Of a stretch of 56,857 nt of DNA, positions 35,005 to 44,428 are shown in pieces (positions within the stretch are counted from its first letter, which is position 1; each line of letters opens with the position of its first letter). The notes under the pieces are model-generated. The model was not told the DNA's origin and ran no database searches. It was given only the letters and a program-made list of their open reading frames with translations. The translations under genes and the position numbers were made by a program. The stretch is from CAZMVY01 sp964653435 (lineage in GTDB: Bacteria; Planctomycetota; Phycisphaerae; UBA1845; PWPN01): positions 1 through 56,857 of the forward strand of contig CAZZFA010000025.1 in assembly GCA_964653435.1 (NCBI GenBank), read 5' to 3'.

Positions 35005-35093
35005 AGGGCGCCGACCACCGAGACGCCATCGGAACACAGGCGTTTTGCGGGAACCTGCGTCGCGGTCGGCGCGGCGTTGGCCGGCGGACGGCG

Positions 35094-35122
35094 TTGGCCC
35101 GGGAATCTCCCCGGCCTATACT
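35094..35122 (+). promoter_or_regulatory. Promoter for nfnAB
   Basis: TTGGCC (35094-35099), a 17-base spacer and TATACT (35117-35122) form a fair vegetative promoter, 65 bases before the nfnA start. Confidence 0.5.
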
Positions 35123-35186
35123 CCCGTGTTGTGGCCGCGTGAACATCGCCGGTCGGGGTGAATCCGAAACGGCGGGGTGCAATCCA

Positions 35187-36042
35187 ATGGGCTACGCGAT
35201 TCTAGAGGCGCAGTGGTTGGCGCCCAACGTGCAGCAAATGGTTGNNNNNNNNNNCGCCGCACGTCGTGCGGCGCTGCCGGCCGGGTCAGTTCGTCATCGT
35301 CCGCCCGACGCCGGAGAGTGAGCGCATACCGTTGACCGTCGCCCACAGCGACCGCACGGCGGGCACGATCTCGCTGATCGTGCAGGCCGTGGGCGCCACT
35401 ACACTTCGGATGTGCAAGCTCGAAGCCGGCGACGAGATGGCGGACATCGCCGGCCCGCTCGGCCGGCCGACGGACATCGAGTCGTTCGGTCACGCGGTGA
35501 TCGTCGGCGGCGGCGTGGGGACCGCGGTCATCTACCCCCAGGCCCATGCCCTGAAGGACAAGGGCAACCGCGTTACCGCGATCATTGGCGGGCGGACGCG
35601 CGAGTATGTGATCCTCGAGAAGGAGCTTCAGGCCGTCTGCGACGCCGTTTATCCCTGCACCGACGACGGCAGCTACGGCTTTCACGGCTTCGTGACCGTC
35701 CGGCTACGCCAGTTGATCGACGAGGCCGATCCGCCGGTGAAGGCCGTCTTCGCCGCCGGGCCGGTGCCCATGATGCGGGCAATCGCGGAGCTTACGCGGC
35801 CGTTCGGAATCCATACCGTGGCCTCACTGAATCCGATCATGGTGGACGGCACGGGCATGTGCGGCGGGTGCCGGGTGCAGGTCGGCGGCGAGATGAAGTT
35901 CGCCTGCGTCGACGGTCCCGAATTTGACGCACACAAGGTCGACTTCGCGGAGCTGGCGGACCGCCAAGCGGCATATCGAACCCAGGAGAAGGCGGCGCAC
36001 GACCGTGAGCAGTGTCGTGCGCTCAAGGCGATAACGGGCTGA
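35187..36042 (+). CDS. nfnA: NADH-dependent ferredoxin:NADP+ oxidoreductase, small subunit (interrupted by a 10-N gap)
   Basis: NfnA/sulfide-dehydrogenase-like subunit with FAD and [2Fe-2S]. The start MGYAILEAQWLAPNVQQMV lies before the gap; after it come RCRPGQFVIVRPTPESERIPL (flavin-binding), VIVGGGVGTAVIYPQA (nucleotide-binding) and the C-terminal cysteines MVDGTGMCGGCRVQVGGEMKFAC. The frame before the gap and the frame after it agree only if the true gap length is a multiple of three, so the ten N are a placeholder and the gene is probably intact. It is followed three bases later by nfnB, which fits a bifurcating NfnAB pair that makes NADPH from NADH and reduced ferredoxin. Confidence 0.85.
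35245..35254. other. Assembly gap (10 N) inside nfnA
   Basis: Ten undetermined bases. Comparison with the usual family N-terminus suggests that only a few codons are missing. Confidence 0.95.
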
Positions 36043-36045
36043 GCG

Positions 36046-37497
36046 ATGACACACGAAGGTCCCATGAAAGCGGCGGATCGGCTGAAGATCGAGCGGCAGC
36101 ACATGCCCGCGCGCGAGGCGTCGGAGCGAGCCGTATCCTTCGGCGAGGTCAATCTCGGTCTGCCCGAGCACATCGCAATGCTCGAGGCCCGGCGGTGCCT
36201 GAACTGCAAGAACGCCAAGTGCGTCAGCGGCTGCCCCGTCCGGATCGACATCCCGGGCTTCGTGAGCCGGATTGCCGAAGGCGACCTGGCCGGGGCCGCC
36301 GCCATCCTTCTTCGCGACAACGCGCTGCCCGGCATATCGGGGCGGGTCTGTCCGCAGGAGGAGCAGTGCGAGGTGCGATGCATCCGCGGGAACAAATCAA
36401 CTGCCGTGGCCATCGGTTACCTGGAGCGGTTCGTCGCCGATTGGGCACGGACTCACCGCAACGGCCAGGCCCAGCCGACGCCGCCGCCTCCAAGCGGCTT
36501 TCGCGTCGCGGTCGTCGGGAGCGGTCCTGCCGGCCTCACGGCGGCAGGCGAGCTGGCTCGCCGGGGTCACCGGGTCACGGTGTTCGAGGCGCTGCACCAG
36601 CCCGGCGGCGTGCTGGTGTACGGCATCCCCGAGTTCCGGTTGCCCAAGGAGATCGTCAAGGCCGAGGTCGAGTCGCTTCGCCACCTCGGCGTCGAGATCG
36701 TCTGCAACGTCGTGATCGGCCTGACCTACACCATTGATGACCTCATGGGCGACCTGGGCTACGACGCCGTCTTCATCGCCAACGGCGCGGGCCTTCCGGT
36801 GTTCATGGGCATCCCCGGCGAGAACCTCAAGGGCGTCTACAGTGCAAACGAGTACCTCACTCGCTCGAACCTGATGAAGGCCTATGACCCGACGGCCGAC
36901 ACGCCGCTCCTGAGAGCGAAACAGGCCGTGGTCATCGGCGGCGGCAACACGGCGATGGACGCCGTCCGCACCGCCCGCCGAATGGGCGCCGACCCGGCGA
37001 CATTGGTCTACCGCCGTTCGCGGACGGAGATGCCGGCGCGGGCGGAAGAGATCGTCCACGCGGAAGAGGAGGGCATCGTCTTCCAACTGCTCACGAACCC
37101 GGTCGCGATTCTCGGCGATGAGCAGGGCTGGGTTCGGGCGATTCGATGTCAGCGGATGCAGCTCGGCGAGCCGGACGCCTCGGGCCGCGCCAGGCCGGTG
37201 CCGATCGAGGGCAGCGAATTCGACATCCCCTGCCAGGTCGTCATCGAAGCCATCGGCACCCGTGCGAACCCGTTGCTCACGCAGACGACGCCCGATCTGC
37301 AGCTCAACAAGAAGGGCTACATCGTCGTGGACGAGAACGGCATGACGAGCAAGCCGGGCGTATTCGCCGGCGGCGACATCGTTCGCGGGGCGGCGACGGT
37401 TATCCTCGCCATGGGCGACGGCAAGCGTGCCGCCGGGGCGATCGACCAATACCTCCGAAGCCGCCTGGTCCGCATCGAGCCGTCGCAGATTCTCTGA
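36046..37497 (+). CDS. nfnB: NfnB / glutamate-synthase small-subunit-like flavoprotein
   Basis: The 483-residue product has the N-terminal double [4Fe-4S] region (RRCLNCKNAKCVSGCPVRID and GRVCPQEEQCEVRC), FAD-binding VAVVGSGPAGLTAAGELA, GVLVYGIPEFRLPKEIV and the NADP-binding VVIGGGNTAMDAVRTARRM, with GVFAGGDIVRGAATVI near the end. This is shared by GltD and NfnB; the preceding NfnA-type gene and the lack of a GltB favour NfnB. ATG 36064, with GAAGG four bases upstream, is an alternative start. It would work with the hydrogenase and IOR in this window by exchanging electrons among NADH, NADPH and ferredoxin. Confidence 0.92.
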   Translation: MTHEGPMKAADRLKIERQHMPAREASERAVSFGEVNLGLPEHIAMLEARRCLNCKNAKCVSGCPVRIDIPGFVSRIAEGDLAGAAAILLRDNALPGISGRVCPQEEQCEVRCIRGNKSTAVAIGYLERFVADWARTHRNGQAQPTPPPPSGFRVAVVGSGPAGLTAAGELARRGHRVTVFEALHQPGGVLVYGIPEFRLPKEIVKAEVESLRHLGVEIVCNVVIGLTYTIDDLMGDLGYDAVFIANGAGLPVFMGIPGENLKGVYSANEYLTRSNLMKAYDPTADTPLLRAKQAVVIGGGNTAMDAVRTARRMGADPATLVYRRSRTEMPARAEEIVHAEEEGIVFQLLTNPVAILGDEQGWVRAIRCQRMQLGEPDASGRARPVPIEGSEFDIPCQVVIEAIGTRANPLLTQTTPDLQLNKKGYIVVDENGMTSKPGVFAGGDIVRGAATVILAMGDGKRAAGAIDQYLRSRLVRIEPSQIL

Positions 37498-37520
37498 CCC
37501 CGCCGCGGGATGCCGCGATA

Positions 37521-40142
37521 TCACTTCCCGCCGCGCCGATCGAGGTAACACACCACCCGCTGTTTGATCGCGTTCGCGTTCAGCTTCAACGGACTGCCGT
37601 CGCCGAGGTCGCCGAGGTCGATCACCCGCACGGTCGCCTCGTGCCGGGCGGCGTCGGGGATGAGCCGCGTCAGTCGGTTCGGCGCGGCCCGAAGGAGCTC
37701 GTCGTTGAGCAGATTCCCCTCGCGTCCCGGAAAGAGGGCGAGATATAGCATGTTCATTTCGACGATTTCATTGAAAAAATGCGTGCCCAGCGAGACGTCG
37801 GGGATCAGATCCTCCCGCATCGCGACGACCTCACAAAGGATCGATACGGTGTTGATTTCGGCGAAGGTGACGGGAATCCCCAGTGACGGGGTGGTCGTGC
37901 CCCATCGGCCGGGCCCCACAAGCATGAGCGTCGTCGGTTTTCGCTCTCCATCAACGTGGGCGAGTTGTCCGATCAACCGTGCAACCGAGTATCGCTCATT
38001 GATGGGGAGCTGACCGTACACCGCAGGGACGACGTAGATGAGCCGGTCGATCACACTGACACGGCTCTCGCCGATGACGGCGCCGCGGGCCTCCAGGACG
38101 AGGTCCTCTTTCTTGATGCGTTCGGGCAACTCCGCGGCGACGCCGCTGGCGGTGACGGGCAGGGGACGGCACTGCACGAGGTTGATCCGATAGGTCCCGT
38201 CCTGGAAGAAGTTGGCCGTGAACTCGGTATCCACAGGGCATCCGTAAGCATTCTCCAGGATGTCGAGCATCTCGCGCATGTCGTGAACGAACGGCGTGTC
38301 GCGCAACAACCGATCGAACGTCAGAAACCACGGAAAGAGATCCTGCCGGCCCGTCTCCGCGGCAAGGCGCTCGACGACCTCGTCCCTGGAGGCGAACAGA
38401 TCCAGGCAAAGCCCCTGGCTCTCTCGGGCCACATCGACAAAGTCGTGGGAGACCAACTGGTTGCCCTGCAGATCGAGGACGTCGACCCGTCGCTGGGCAT
38501 ACCGGCGAACCTCGTCGAATCCGCTCTCGGGGCGTCGATCGGGGGCATTGAGGGCCACGACGCGGGTGTAGTCGTCGTCGGAACGATCGACCGCCCGCGT
38601 GCCCAGGCCGAAGACCAGACGCAGGACGCCCGCCTCAGGGTCGATCTCCTCGTTCCAGACGTAAGCGTTGTACGAAAAACCGACGCCGGCGATCTGCGGA
38701 AAAAAGCGGTTGCCGTACATGGCCCCCGACACCCGCTGCACGAGAAGCGACATCTGCTCGTCCTTGTCGAGGATACCCCGCTGGGCGCGATAGCGGAGGG
38801 CCTTCTCGCTCATCGTGCTGGCGTAGATGGTGCGAACGGCCGACAGGAAGTCCTCGAGCCGTTTCTGGTGCGGCCCCTGGTTGGCACAGAAGACGCTCTC
38901 GTACTTGCCGGCGAAGGAATTGCCGAAGTTGTCCTCGAGAAGACTGCTGGACCGCACGATGATCGGCGACTGACCGAAATACTCGAGCATGTTCTCGAAC
39001 TGCTTCAGGATGTAATCCGGGAACGTGCCCATCAGGATTCGCTGACGCGCGCGCTCGGCCCCGCGAAGGAACGTCTCCGGATCCCGCTGCTGTTGACGCA
39101 GCCACCAGATGCCGTTTCGTACCAGGAACGTGTAGAACACGTCGGAACCGATGTAAAAGGAATCGTGCGGCTCGAGAAGATCCACCCATCGCGGATTCGT
39201 CCGCATCAGGATGGCACGCGCGACGAGCATGCCGACTGACTTGCCGCCGATCAGGCCGGTGCCGATCATCCGCTTGCCGATGTCGAGCAGGTCGGAGAGC
39301 TTGAGATACCGCTCGGCCAGCGCGAGCACCCGCTCGTCCCGCGAAACGGCCATTCGCATCAGGCGCCGGGTGACGTCCTCGGCCTCGCCGATGGGGCACT
39401 CCGACCGCTCGACGGGATCGCCGACCTCCTCGGCCTGAAGGAAGGTCCGGTGCCAGACGCCCAGGCGGAACGTGCTCGCGCCGAGCTTGAGCCACGGGAC
39501 GGACGTCAGGATTTCCGCAGCCGTGCTGCTCTCGGTGGCGGGGTGAAACTCATCGTCCTGCCACACGTGGAGCATGTACATCGTCGGCGAGTACCGCTGC
39601 TGGACCTTGAGCGGATAGACGTAAAGACGGCCCTTGTGTCGGTAGACGTCGATCCACACCTGGGTGGTGTCGGAAATCGGGGAAGTGGCGTAGAAAGAGT
39701 GGTAGTTCTTCAGGATCGCGAAATAGGCGATGGCCTCCTCGTCGTACAGGTAGGGACAGGTCAGCATGAAGAAGTTTGCCAGCATCTGGTCGCTGTACCA
39801 GGCCACCGCCAGTTCGGAGAGGCAGTCGAACACATAGTAGCCGCCGCGACCGGTCCGCTCGATGACCTTGTGAATCCCCGTCAGGAAGGTCTCGAAGCCG
39901 TCGTCGGGACGGAGCTCGTAGACCTGGGCCCCGTCCGCCTCCGAGACCAGCGGCGGATGGGACGCGAATCGGAAGTAGATCAGGGTCTTGCCCGAGGCGA
40001 CCGCGTAGCGGCAATACGGGGTCACGAACGGCGCGTAGTCCTCGATCGTATCGACCTGCCAGACGATGTTGTCGCCGGGGATCAGGCCCTTGAGCATTCC
40101 ATCAAGACCGCGCAGGCCCGTGCTGAGTTGTACGCCCGTCAT
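37521..40142 (-). CDS. Fusion of a degenerate KaiC-like domain and a PEP-synthase-type ATP-binding domain
   Basis: The 873-residue product starts like a KaiC/RadA ATPase (STGLRGLDGMLKGLIPGDNI, residues ~6-25), but the Walker A lysine and threonine are missing (IPGDNIVWQVDT replaces GxxxxGKT). From ~290 on it resembles the N-terminal ATP-grasp domain of PEP synthase/pyruvate phosphate dikinase: GLIGGKSVGMLVARAIL, PIIVRSSSLLEDNFGNSFAG, YASTMSEKALRYRAQRGI, VDTEFTANFFQDGTYRINLV and QCRPLPV. The phosphohistidine and PEP-binding domains of true PEP synthases are absent. The substrate that is phosphorylated is unknown. It is convergent with nfnB (22 bases apart). RBS CGGAGAA precedes ATG 40142. Confidence 0.75.
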   Translation of the reverse strand: MTGVQLSTGLRGLDGMLKGLIPGDNIVWQVDTIEDYAPFVTPYCRYAVASGKTLIYFRFASHPPLVSEADGAQVYELRPDDGFETFLTGIHKVIERTGRGGYYVFDCLSELAVAWYSDQMLANFFMLTCPYLYDEEAIAYFAILKNYHSFYATSPISDTTQVWIDVYRHKGRLYVYPLKVQQRYSPTMYMLHVWQDDEFHPATESSTAAEILTSVPWLKLGASTFRLGVWHRTFLQAEEVGDPVERSECPIGEAEDVTRRLMRMAVSRDERVLALAERYLKLSDLLDIGKRMIGTGLIGGKSVGMLVARAILMRTNPRWVDLLEPHDSFYIGSDVFYTFLVRNGIWWLRQQQRDPETFLRGAERARQRILMGTFPDYILKQFENMLEYFGQSPIIVRSSSLLEDNFGNSFAGKYESVFCANQGPHQKRLEDFLSAVRTIYASTMSEKALRYRAQRGILDKDEQMSLLVQRVSGAMYGNRFFPQIAGVGFSYNAYVWNEEIDPEAGVLRLVFGLGTRAVDRSDDDYTRVVALNAPDRRPESGFDEVRRYAQRRVDVLDLQGNQLVSHDFVDVARESQGLCLDLFASRDEVVERLAAETGRQDLFPWFLTFDRLLRDTPFVHDMREMLDILENAYGCPVDTEFTANFFQDGTYRINLVQCRPLPVTASGVAAELPERIKKEDLVLEARGAVIGESRVSVIDRLIYVVPAVYGQLPINERYSVARLIGQLAHVDGERKPTTLMLVGPGRWGTTTPSLGIPVTFAEINTVSILCEVVAMREDLIPDVSLGTHFFNEIVEMNMLYLALFPGREGNLLNDELLRAAPNRLTRLIPDAARHEATVRVIDLGDLGDGSPLKLNANAIKQRVVCYLDRRGGK

Positions 40143-40400
40143 GCCGTTTCATTCTCCGATGATGCGTCGGTCGGCGCCGCGTGCGAAGGCCGTGCACGGC
40201 GGTGCTACATAGAGCGTAGCCCCCGACCGCTCGACTTGCAACGCTTGAGACGCCAACTGTGGTCGAAATGAACTTCGGGCTGCGGTCATCCACCATCACG
40301 CAGGTCACGCGCGACGAAAGCCGGCTGCTCCACCCCCGAGGTCGTGCGGCGATTGCCGCCGCGATGCGGGTGCCAAACCCGTCTCCGGATGCCGGCCGCG

Positions 40401-43400
40401 TCAACCCGCCCCGACCGAAGGCGAACGTCTGGCGGCGCCGGAGGATGCCGCACGCAGCGTCCGGCGCAACTGCTCGCCTCGCCGGCGGGCGTCCTCCATC
40501 TTCGGCCAACGATACTCCGCGTAGCCCCTGACCGGCTCGACGCAACGCAACAGGTCGATCTGCCGCTGGTACTCCGAGTCATCCGCAAACGCAAACTCGT
40601 CCACCGCCCCCTCGTACCACCGGAGCAACCGACGATCCTCCCGGCGAAACCAGGGCATGATATGCCGAAGCCACCGCATCTCGCGAAGAAGGTACAGCGA
40701 CCAGTGCGGCACACGAATGTCGAACTGCCGGCCGAAGAAACGCGGGTGGAACACCCGCCGGTATCGGATGCGGTCCCCGTTTGCCGGGTTGACGTTGTAC
40801 CGCTGGCGATCCCGCCGGATCTTCTCAAAGCTCGTGAGCAGATACGCGACGTAGAACTCGTCCTTGATGAGCATCAGCTTGGCCAGCTGGTGAACGACGA
40901 CCCGCGTGGCCGCGAAACCGTGCTGCTCATCATCGGTCAGGAAGACGCGTCGGATCCGCCGGGCGTAGCGCTGGGCGTAGCGCAGCCCGCCCCATTGAAT
41001 CAGGTCGTAGCGGACGGCGATGTCGCGCATCGTCTCCTTGTCGAGTTCGCGGCATGCGCGGCAGGTCGTGTACACCAGATGCTTGTAGGCCCGCGCGAGC
41101 TTCGTGTCCGGCAGCCGGAGCCGCGCGCCCGGGGCCGATCGCTCCGGGCGCAGGGCCCGCCGCTTGCCCACGAGGCGCATGTTCAGGTACATGCACTTCT
41201 CCCGGACGGTGCGGGCGAGCGTCCGCGGAAGCTTCTTCTCCGCGAAGAGCTCCGGGTTCGTCACGAGCTTGCGCCCCAGGTTGAACGCACGCAGGTTCTT
41301 CTTGAAGTCCGCGCGGATCGTCTGGCGAATGCCGGTCTTGATCGACTCGAGGGAGACGGGGATCAGCCCGAGCTGGTACGCCACGCCGAGCATCGTGATG
41401 TTCGCATACAGCTTCGTGCCGAACAGCCGCTCGCACAGCGACGAAATCGGGTGTCCGAAGTACATCCCCCGCCGGCTGACCGAGCGCAGTGCGGCCTCCA
41501 GGGCCGGTCCGTCGAAGACCGCCTGCCCCATCAGCATCTGAACCGTCGGCGTGCGATCCGTATTCACCACCGTCGCCGTCCGCTCGGCCGACGCCACGCG
41601 GAACGGCGCCTTGGGATCCACGGCCCGGACGGCCTCCAGCATGTCGACGCCCAACAAGAGGTCCGCCTTCCCGTACGGAATCGTGATCGCGTGCGGTGCC
41701 TCGTCGCGGGCGAAGACGATTTGCGAGAACACCGCGCCGTTGCGAATGGCGAGCCCCTTCTTGTCCGCGAACTGGACGCGATATCCCTCGGCAAACCCCG
41801 CGCGAACGAGTATGCCTGCCGCCGTACCGATCCCCATGCCTCCGACGCCCGCCAGCCACGCCCGCCAAACGCCGCCCTCCATGCGAACTTCCGGCTCGGG
41901 CAGGTGTTCCAACTGAATCTCGTGCCCCCGGGGCCGCGGCGGGCGCTTGCGCCGCACGATGACCTTTTCGAACGAAGGACACGCATCCAGCTTGGCGCAC
42001 GCACCGTCGTCCACGCACCACGAAAGATCCGTCGCCACCTTCGGGCCGTAGTCGGTGTCTTCGATGGTCAGACCGGGACAGCCGGTCTTGGTCGTGCACT
42101 CCAGGCAGAACTCGCACACCTCCGGCGTGATGTTCATGTATTCCTTGCGACCCACGAAGCCCCGCCGGCGCTGCTCGGCCCGCTCGCCGGCAAGCTTGCG
42201 GCGGTTGAACGTGATGCCGCATTCCTTGTCGGCGATGATGATCTTCACGCCGTCGTCCAGGATGGTTCTTTCGAGGAGCGCCTTGTACGCCCGCCGGTCC
42301 GCCGGGTTGGCCCGGACGACGACGCAGCGCCCGCCGGTCATCGCCCGGACGATGGCCTCGATGTCCTGGGCGGTCTGCGACCGCCCCATCAGGTCGGCGT
42401 CGTCTCCCGGGTAAGGCTGGTGACCGGTCATCGCGGTCGAGCCGTTTTCCAGAATGATGTACGTGATGTCCTGCCGTTGCGTCACGGAGTTGCTGATCGC
42501 GGCCAGGCCGGAATGGAAGAATGTCGAGTCGCCCATGAAGACGACCTGCTTGTTGACGATGAACGGGTCGCTGCCCGTGGCGCCCCCGAGCCCCATGCCC
42601 GAGTAGTTGTGCATGAGCGGCGTATTCGGCTCGAACATGAGCATCGTGTAACAGCCGGTATCGCCGTGGAAAACCAGGTCCACCGCGCCCCGCCCGTGGT
42701 GGGCACGCATATAGTCCTCGTCGGCGAACTGCTGCTTCACCTGCAAGAGCACGTTCGACGAATCGCGGTGGGGGCATCCGGGACAAAACGTCGGCGTGCG
42801 GCCGGGAATCGCCACCCCTGCCGCCGCCGTCTGCCCGATGATTCGCAGGTCGTTGTCGATGAATGCCGCGGCCTTCGCCGCCAGCGGCGATTGAATCAGG
42901 CGCAGAAACCGCGCGATTCGATCGGCCACGATCGAACAGTTCAACCCCAGCACGCCGGGAAAGCCGGGGGTGCCTCCCGGAAACTCCTTGCCCCACAGGC
43001 TGGCGATGCGCCGACCGCCGCCCCGCTGGCGCGCGAGCGAGAGAATCTCGGCAACCTGCTCCTCCACGAAGCCCCGCCGCTCCTCGATGACGAGCACGTG
43101 CTCATGCTTCGCGGCCAAGGCCTCGATCTGCTCCCGATCGAGCGGATACAGCACACCAAGCTTCAGAATTGGCACGTCGGCCAGAAGCTGCCAATCGGAC
43201 AACACGCTCGTCACGTACTGATACGCGATGCCCGCCGTAATGATCGCAACCGAGCCGCCGCCCGCATTCTCCAGCCGATTCAGCCCCAGCCGCCTCGCCT
43301 CGTCGATCAGTTGCTGTCGCCGAACGGACAATTCCAGCTCCTTCCGGCCCGTCCGCGGCGGAAGCAGCACGGTGTCCTCGGTCTTCAGTTCCGCCGTGCG

Positions 43401-44027
43401 CAGCTCGAAGCGGTGGTTCGTGTTGGTCAGCGGGTAATGATTCGGCCGGCACTCCACCGAACCGCCGCCCTCCGCGAGCGTCGTCGTCAGGATGTACCCG
43501 ACATAAAACCCTGAAGCCCGCGAAAGCTTGAACGAAAGATCGATCCAGTCCTTGACTTCCTGGAGCGTGGCAGGCTCAACCACCGGCATATGAAGGTGCT
43601 TGCAGAGATAGCGTGAGTCGGCCGGTACCTGCGTAGACTCGCTCCACGGATCGTCTCCCATGACGATCACAGCGCCGCCTCGCCGATGAGCCCCTGCGAG
43701 ATTGCCCAGCGCGAGTCCGTCGCTCGCGACATGCGCTCCCACACTCTTCACAACGCTCATCGCCCGCAGCGGCGACATCTGCGTCCCGTTTACGGCGGCC
43801 ACGGAGAGGGCCTCGTTGTTTGAGATGCGCCCCTCGATCCCCTTTTCCCGGAGTAACGGAGCGATGTCGGCGATCACGTCGAAGAACGTAGCGACGGGCG
43901 ATCCGGGATAGCCCGTCAACAGGTGGACGCCGCCTTCGGTCTCGAGCGCTCCCTTAACGAGCAACTCATTCCCGTTGAACAGTTCCAACCCGCGATCGCG
44001 AATAAATCTCGGATCGATTTTATCCAT
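40401..44027 (-). CDS. Indolepyruvate:ferredoxin oxidoreductase, fused alpha-beta type
   Basis: This 1208-residue enzyme decarboxylates aryl-2-oxo acids to acyl-CoA with reduction of ferredoxin. Domain order: pyrimidine-binding TPP half (LLTGYPGSPVATFFDVI), the second TPP half (TFCPGCPHRDSSNVLLQ, GDTGCYTMLMFEP), a ferredoxin-like part with cysteines (CEFCLECTTKTGCPGL, CVDDGACAKLDACPSF), then the gamma-type domain (GVGGMGIGTAAGILVRAG) and a long C-terminal DUF6537-like region. ATG 44027 has GGAGG eight bases upstream; an in-frame ATG at 44096 lies within the apparent -10 box. It should feed ferredoxin to the hydrogenase, Rex-linked system and NfnAB. Confidence 0.93.
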   Translation of the reverse strand: MDKIDPRFIRDRGLELFNGNELLVKGALETEGGVHLLTGYPGSPVATFFDVIADIAPLLREKGIEGRISNNEALSVAAVNGTQMSPLRAMSVVKSVGAHVASDGLALGNLAGAHRRGGAVIVMGDDPWSESTQVPADSRYLCKHLHMPVVEPATLQEVKDWIDLSFKLSRASGFYVGYILTTTLAEGGGSVECRPNHYPLTNTNHRFELRTAELKTEDTVLLPPRTGRKELELSVRRQQLIDEARRLGLNRLENAGGGSVAIITAGIAYQYVTSVLSDWQLLADVPILKLGVLYPLDREQIEALAAKHEHVLVIEERRGFVEEQVAEILSLARQRGGGRRIASLWGKEFPGGTPGFPGVLGLNCSIVADRIARFLRLIQSPLAAKAAAFIDNDLRIIGQTAAAGVAIPGRTPTFCPGCPHRDSSNVLLQVKQQFADEDYMRAHHGRGAVDLVFHGDTGCYTMLMFEPNTPLMHNYSGMGLGGATGSDPFIVNKQVVFMGDSTFFHSGLAAISNSVTQRQDITYIILENGSTAMTGHQPYPGDDADLMGRSQTAQDIEAIVRAMTGGRCVVVRANPADRRAYKALLERTILDDGVKIIIADKECGITFNRRKLAGERAEQRRRGFVGRKEYMNITPEVCEFCLECTTKTGCPGLTIEDTDYGPKVATDLSWCVDDGACAKLDACPSFEKVIVRRKRPPRPRGHEIQLEHLPEPEVRMEGGVWRAWLAGVGGMGIGTAAGILVRAGFAEGYRVQFADKKGLAIRNGAVFSQIVFARDEAPHAITIPYGKADLLLGVDMLEAVRAVDPKAPFRVASAERTATVVNTDRTPTVQMLMGQAVFDGPALEAALRSVSRRGMYFGHPISSLCERLFGTKLYANITMLGVAYQLGLIPVSLESIKTGIRQTIRADFKKNLRAFNLGRKLVTNPELFAEKKLPRTLARTVREKCMYLNMRLVGKRRALRPERSAPGARLRLPDTKLARAYKHLVYTTCRACRELDKETMRDIAVRYDLIQWGGLRYAQRYARRIRRVFLTDDEQHGFAATRVVVHQLAKLMLIKDEFYVAYLLTSFEKIRRDRQRYNVNPANGDRIRYRRVFHPRFFGRQFDIRVPHWSLYLLREMRWLRHIMPWFRREDRRLLRWYEGAVDEFAFADDSEYQRQIDLLRCVEPVRGYAEYRWPKMEDARRRGEQLRRTLRAASSGAARRSPSVGAG

Positions 44028-44094
44028 AACGACGGCCTCCAAACCGTCGCTCTGTGACTGCCTCAGAGTTACCGGCCGCGCCTGGCCATCCGAC

Positions 44095-44122
44095 ATTATA
44101 ACATCATTCGCGCCGTTTACAG
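44095..44122 (-). promoter_or_regulatory. Possible promoter for the indolepyruvate oxidoreductase gene
   Basis: A perfect TATAAT on the minus strand (44095-44100) with CTGTAA (44117-44122) 16 bases upstream. The -35 box is weak. A start of transcription near 44088 leaves a ~60-base leader. Confidence 0.4.
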
Positions 44123-44330
44123 ATACTGCCAACGGCCTGCAGAAGCCAGCTGCCCAACCGGCCCAACAATAAGAGCCTGCGGTCACGCCGAGCGCGCCCG
44201 CGACCTGCATCTGCTCATCCTATAATTAGAGGATATCAAAAGACCAGTTTCACTTCGGCCTTGTCGAAAGACGCTCTAGAGGGTACATCCGCGGGACTTA
44301 CCCGCAAAGGGGTTTTTTCGCTCAAGGGTC

Positions 44331-44359
44331 TTGACGCGCCGCTCGACAGACTGTATTAT
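44331..44359 (+). promoter_or_regulatory. Promoter of the rex-hydrogenase operon
   Basis: TTGACG (44331-44336), a 17-base spacer and TATTAT (44354-44359) make a strong vegetative promoter 70 bases before rex. The -10 box overlaps the candidate Rex operator. Confidence 0.7.
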
Positions 44360-44376
44360 GTGAATCGAATCACGTT
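44357..44376 (+). promoter_or_regulatory. Candidate Rex operator over the -10 box
   Basis: TATGTGAATCGAATCACGTT at 44357-44376 has the Rex arrangement of TTGTGA-N6-TCACAA with one mismatch at the outer positions of each arm (ATGTGA, TCACGT). A second, overlapping palindrome (CACGT-N4-ACGTG, 44371-44384) and an outer TGTGAA/TTCACA pair (44359-44364 and 44386-44391) follow. It overlaps the TATTAT box, so bound Rex would block initiation. Confidence 0.6.
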
Positions 44377-44428
44377 GTTACGTGGTTCACACTGGCTACC
44401 TTGGGCGACCGAAAGCGTCGTTGTACTC

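Noticed and set aside
40344..43514. Long plus-strand frame over the indolepyruvate oxidoreductase gene
   Set aside because: Antisense shadow; no motifs.
44217..44234. Quasi-palindrome ATCCTATAATTAGAGGAT between ior and rex
   Set aside because: Too short and imperfect to assign; no copy elsewhere in the window.
44291..44318. Terminator-like GCGGG-N5-CCCGC followed by T6 before rex
   Set aside because: The T-run is seven bases away from the stem and no gene ends upstream on this strand; a short RNA from the TATAAT at 44221 would lack a -35 box.
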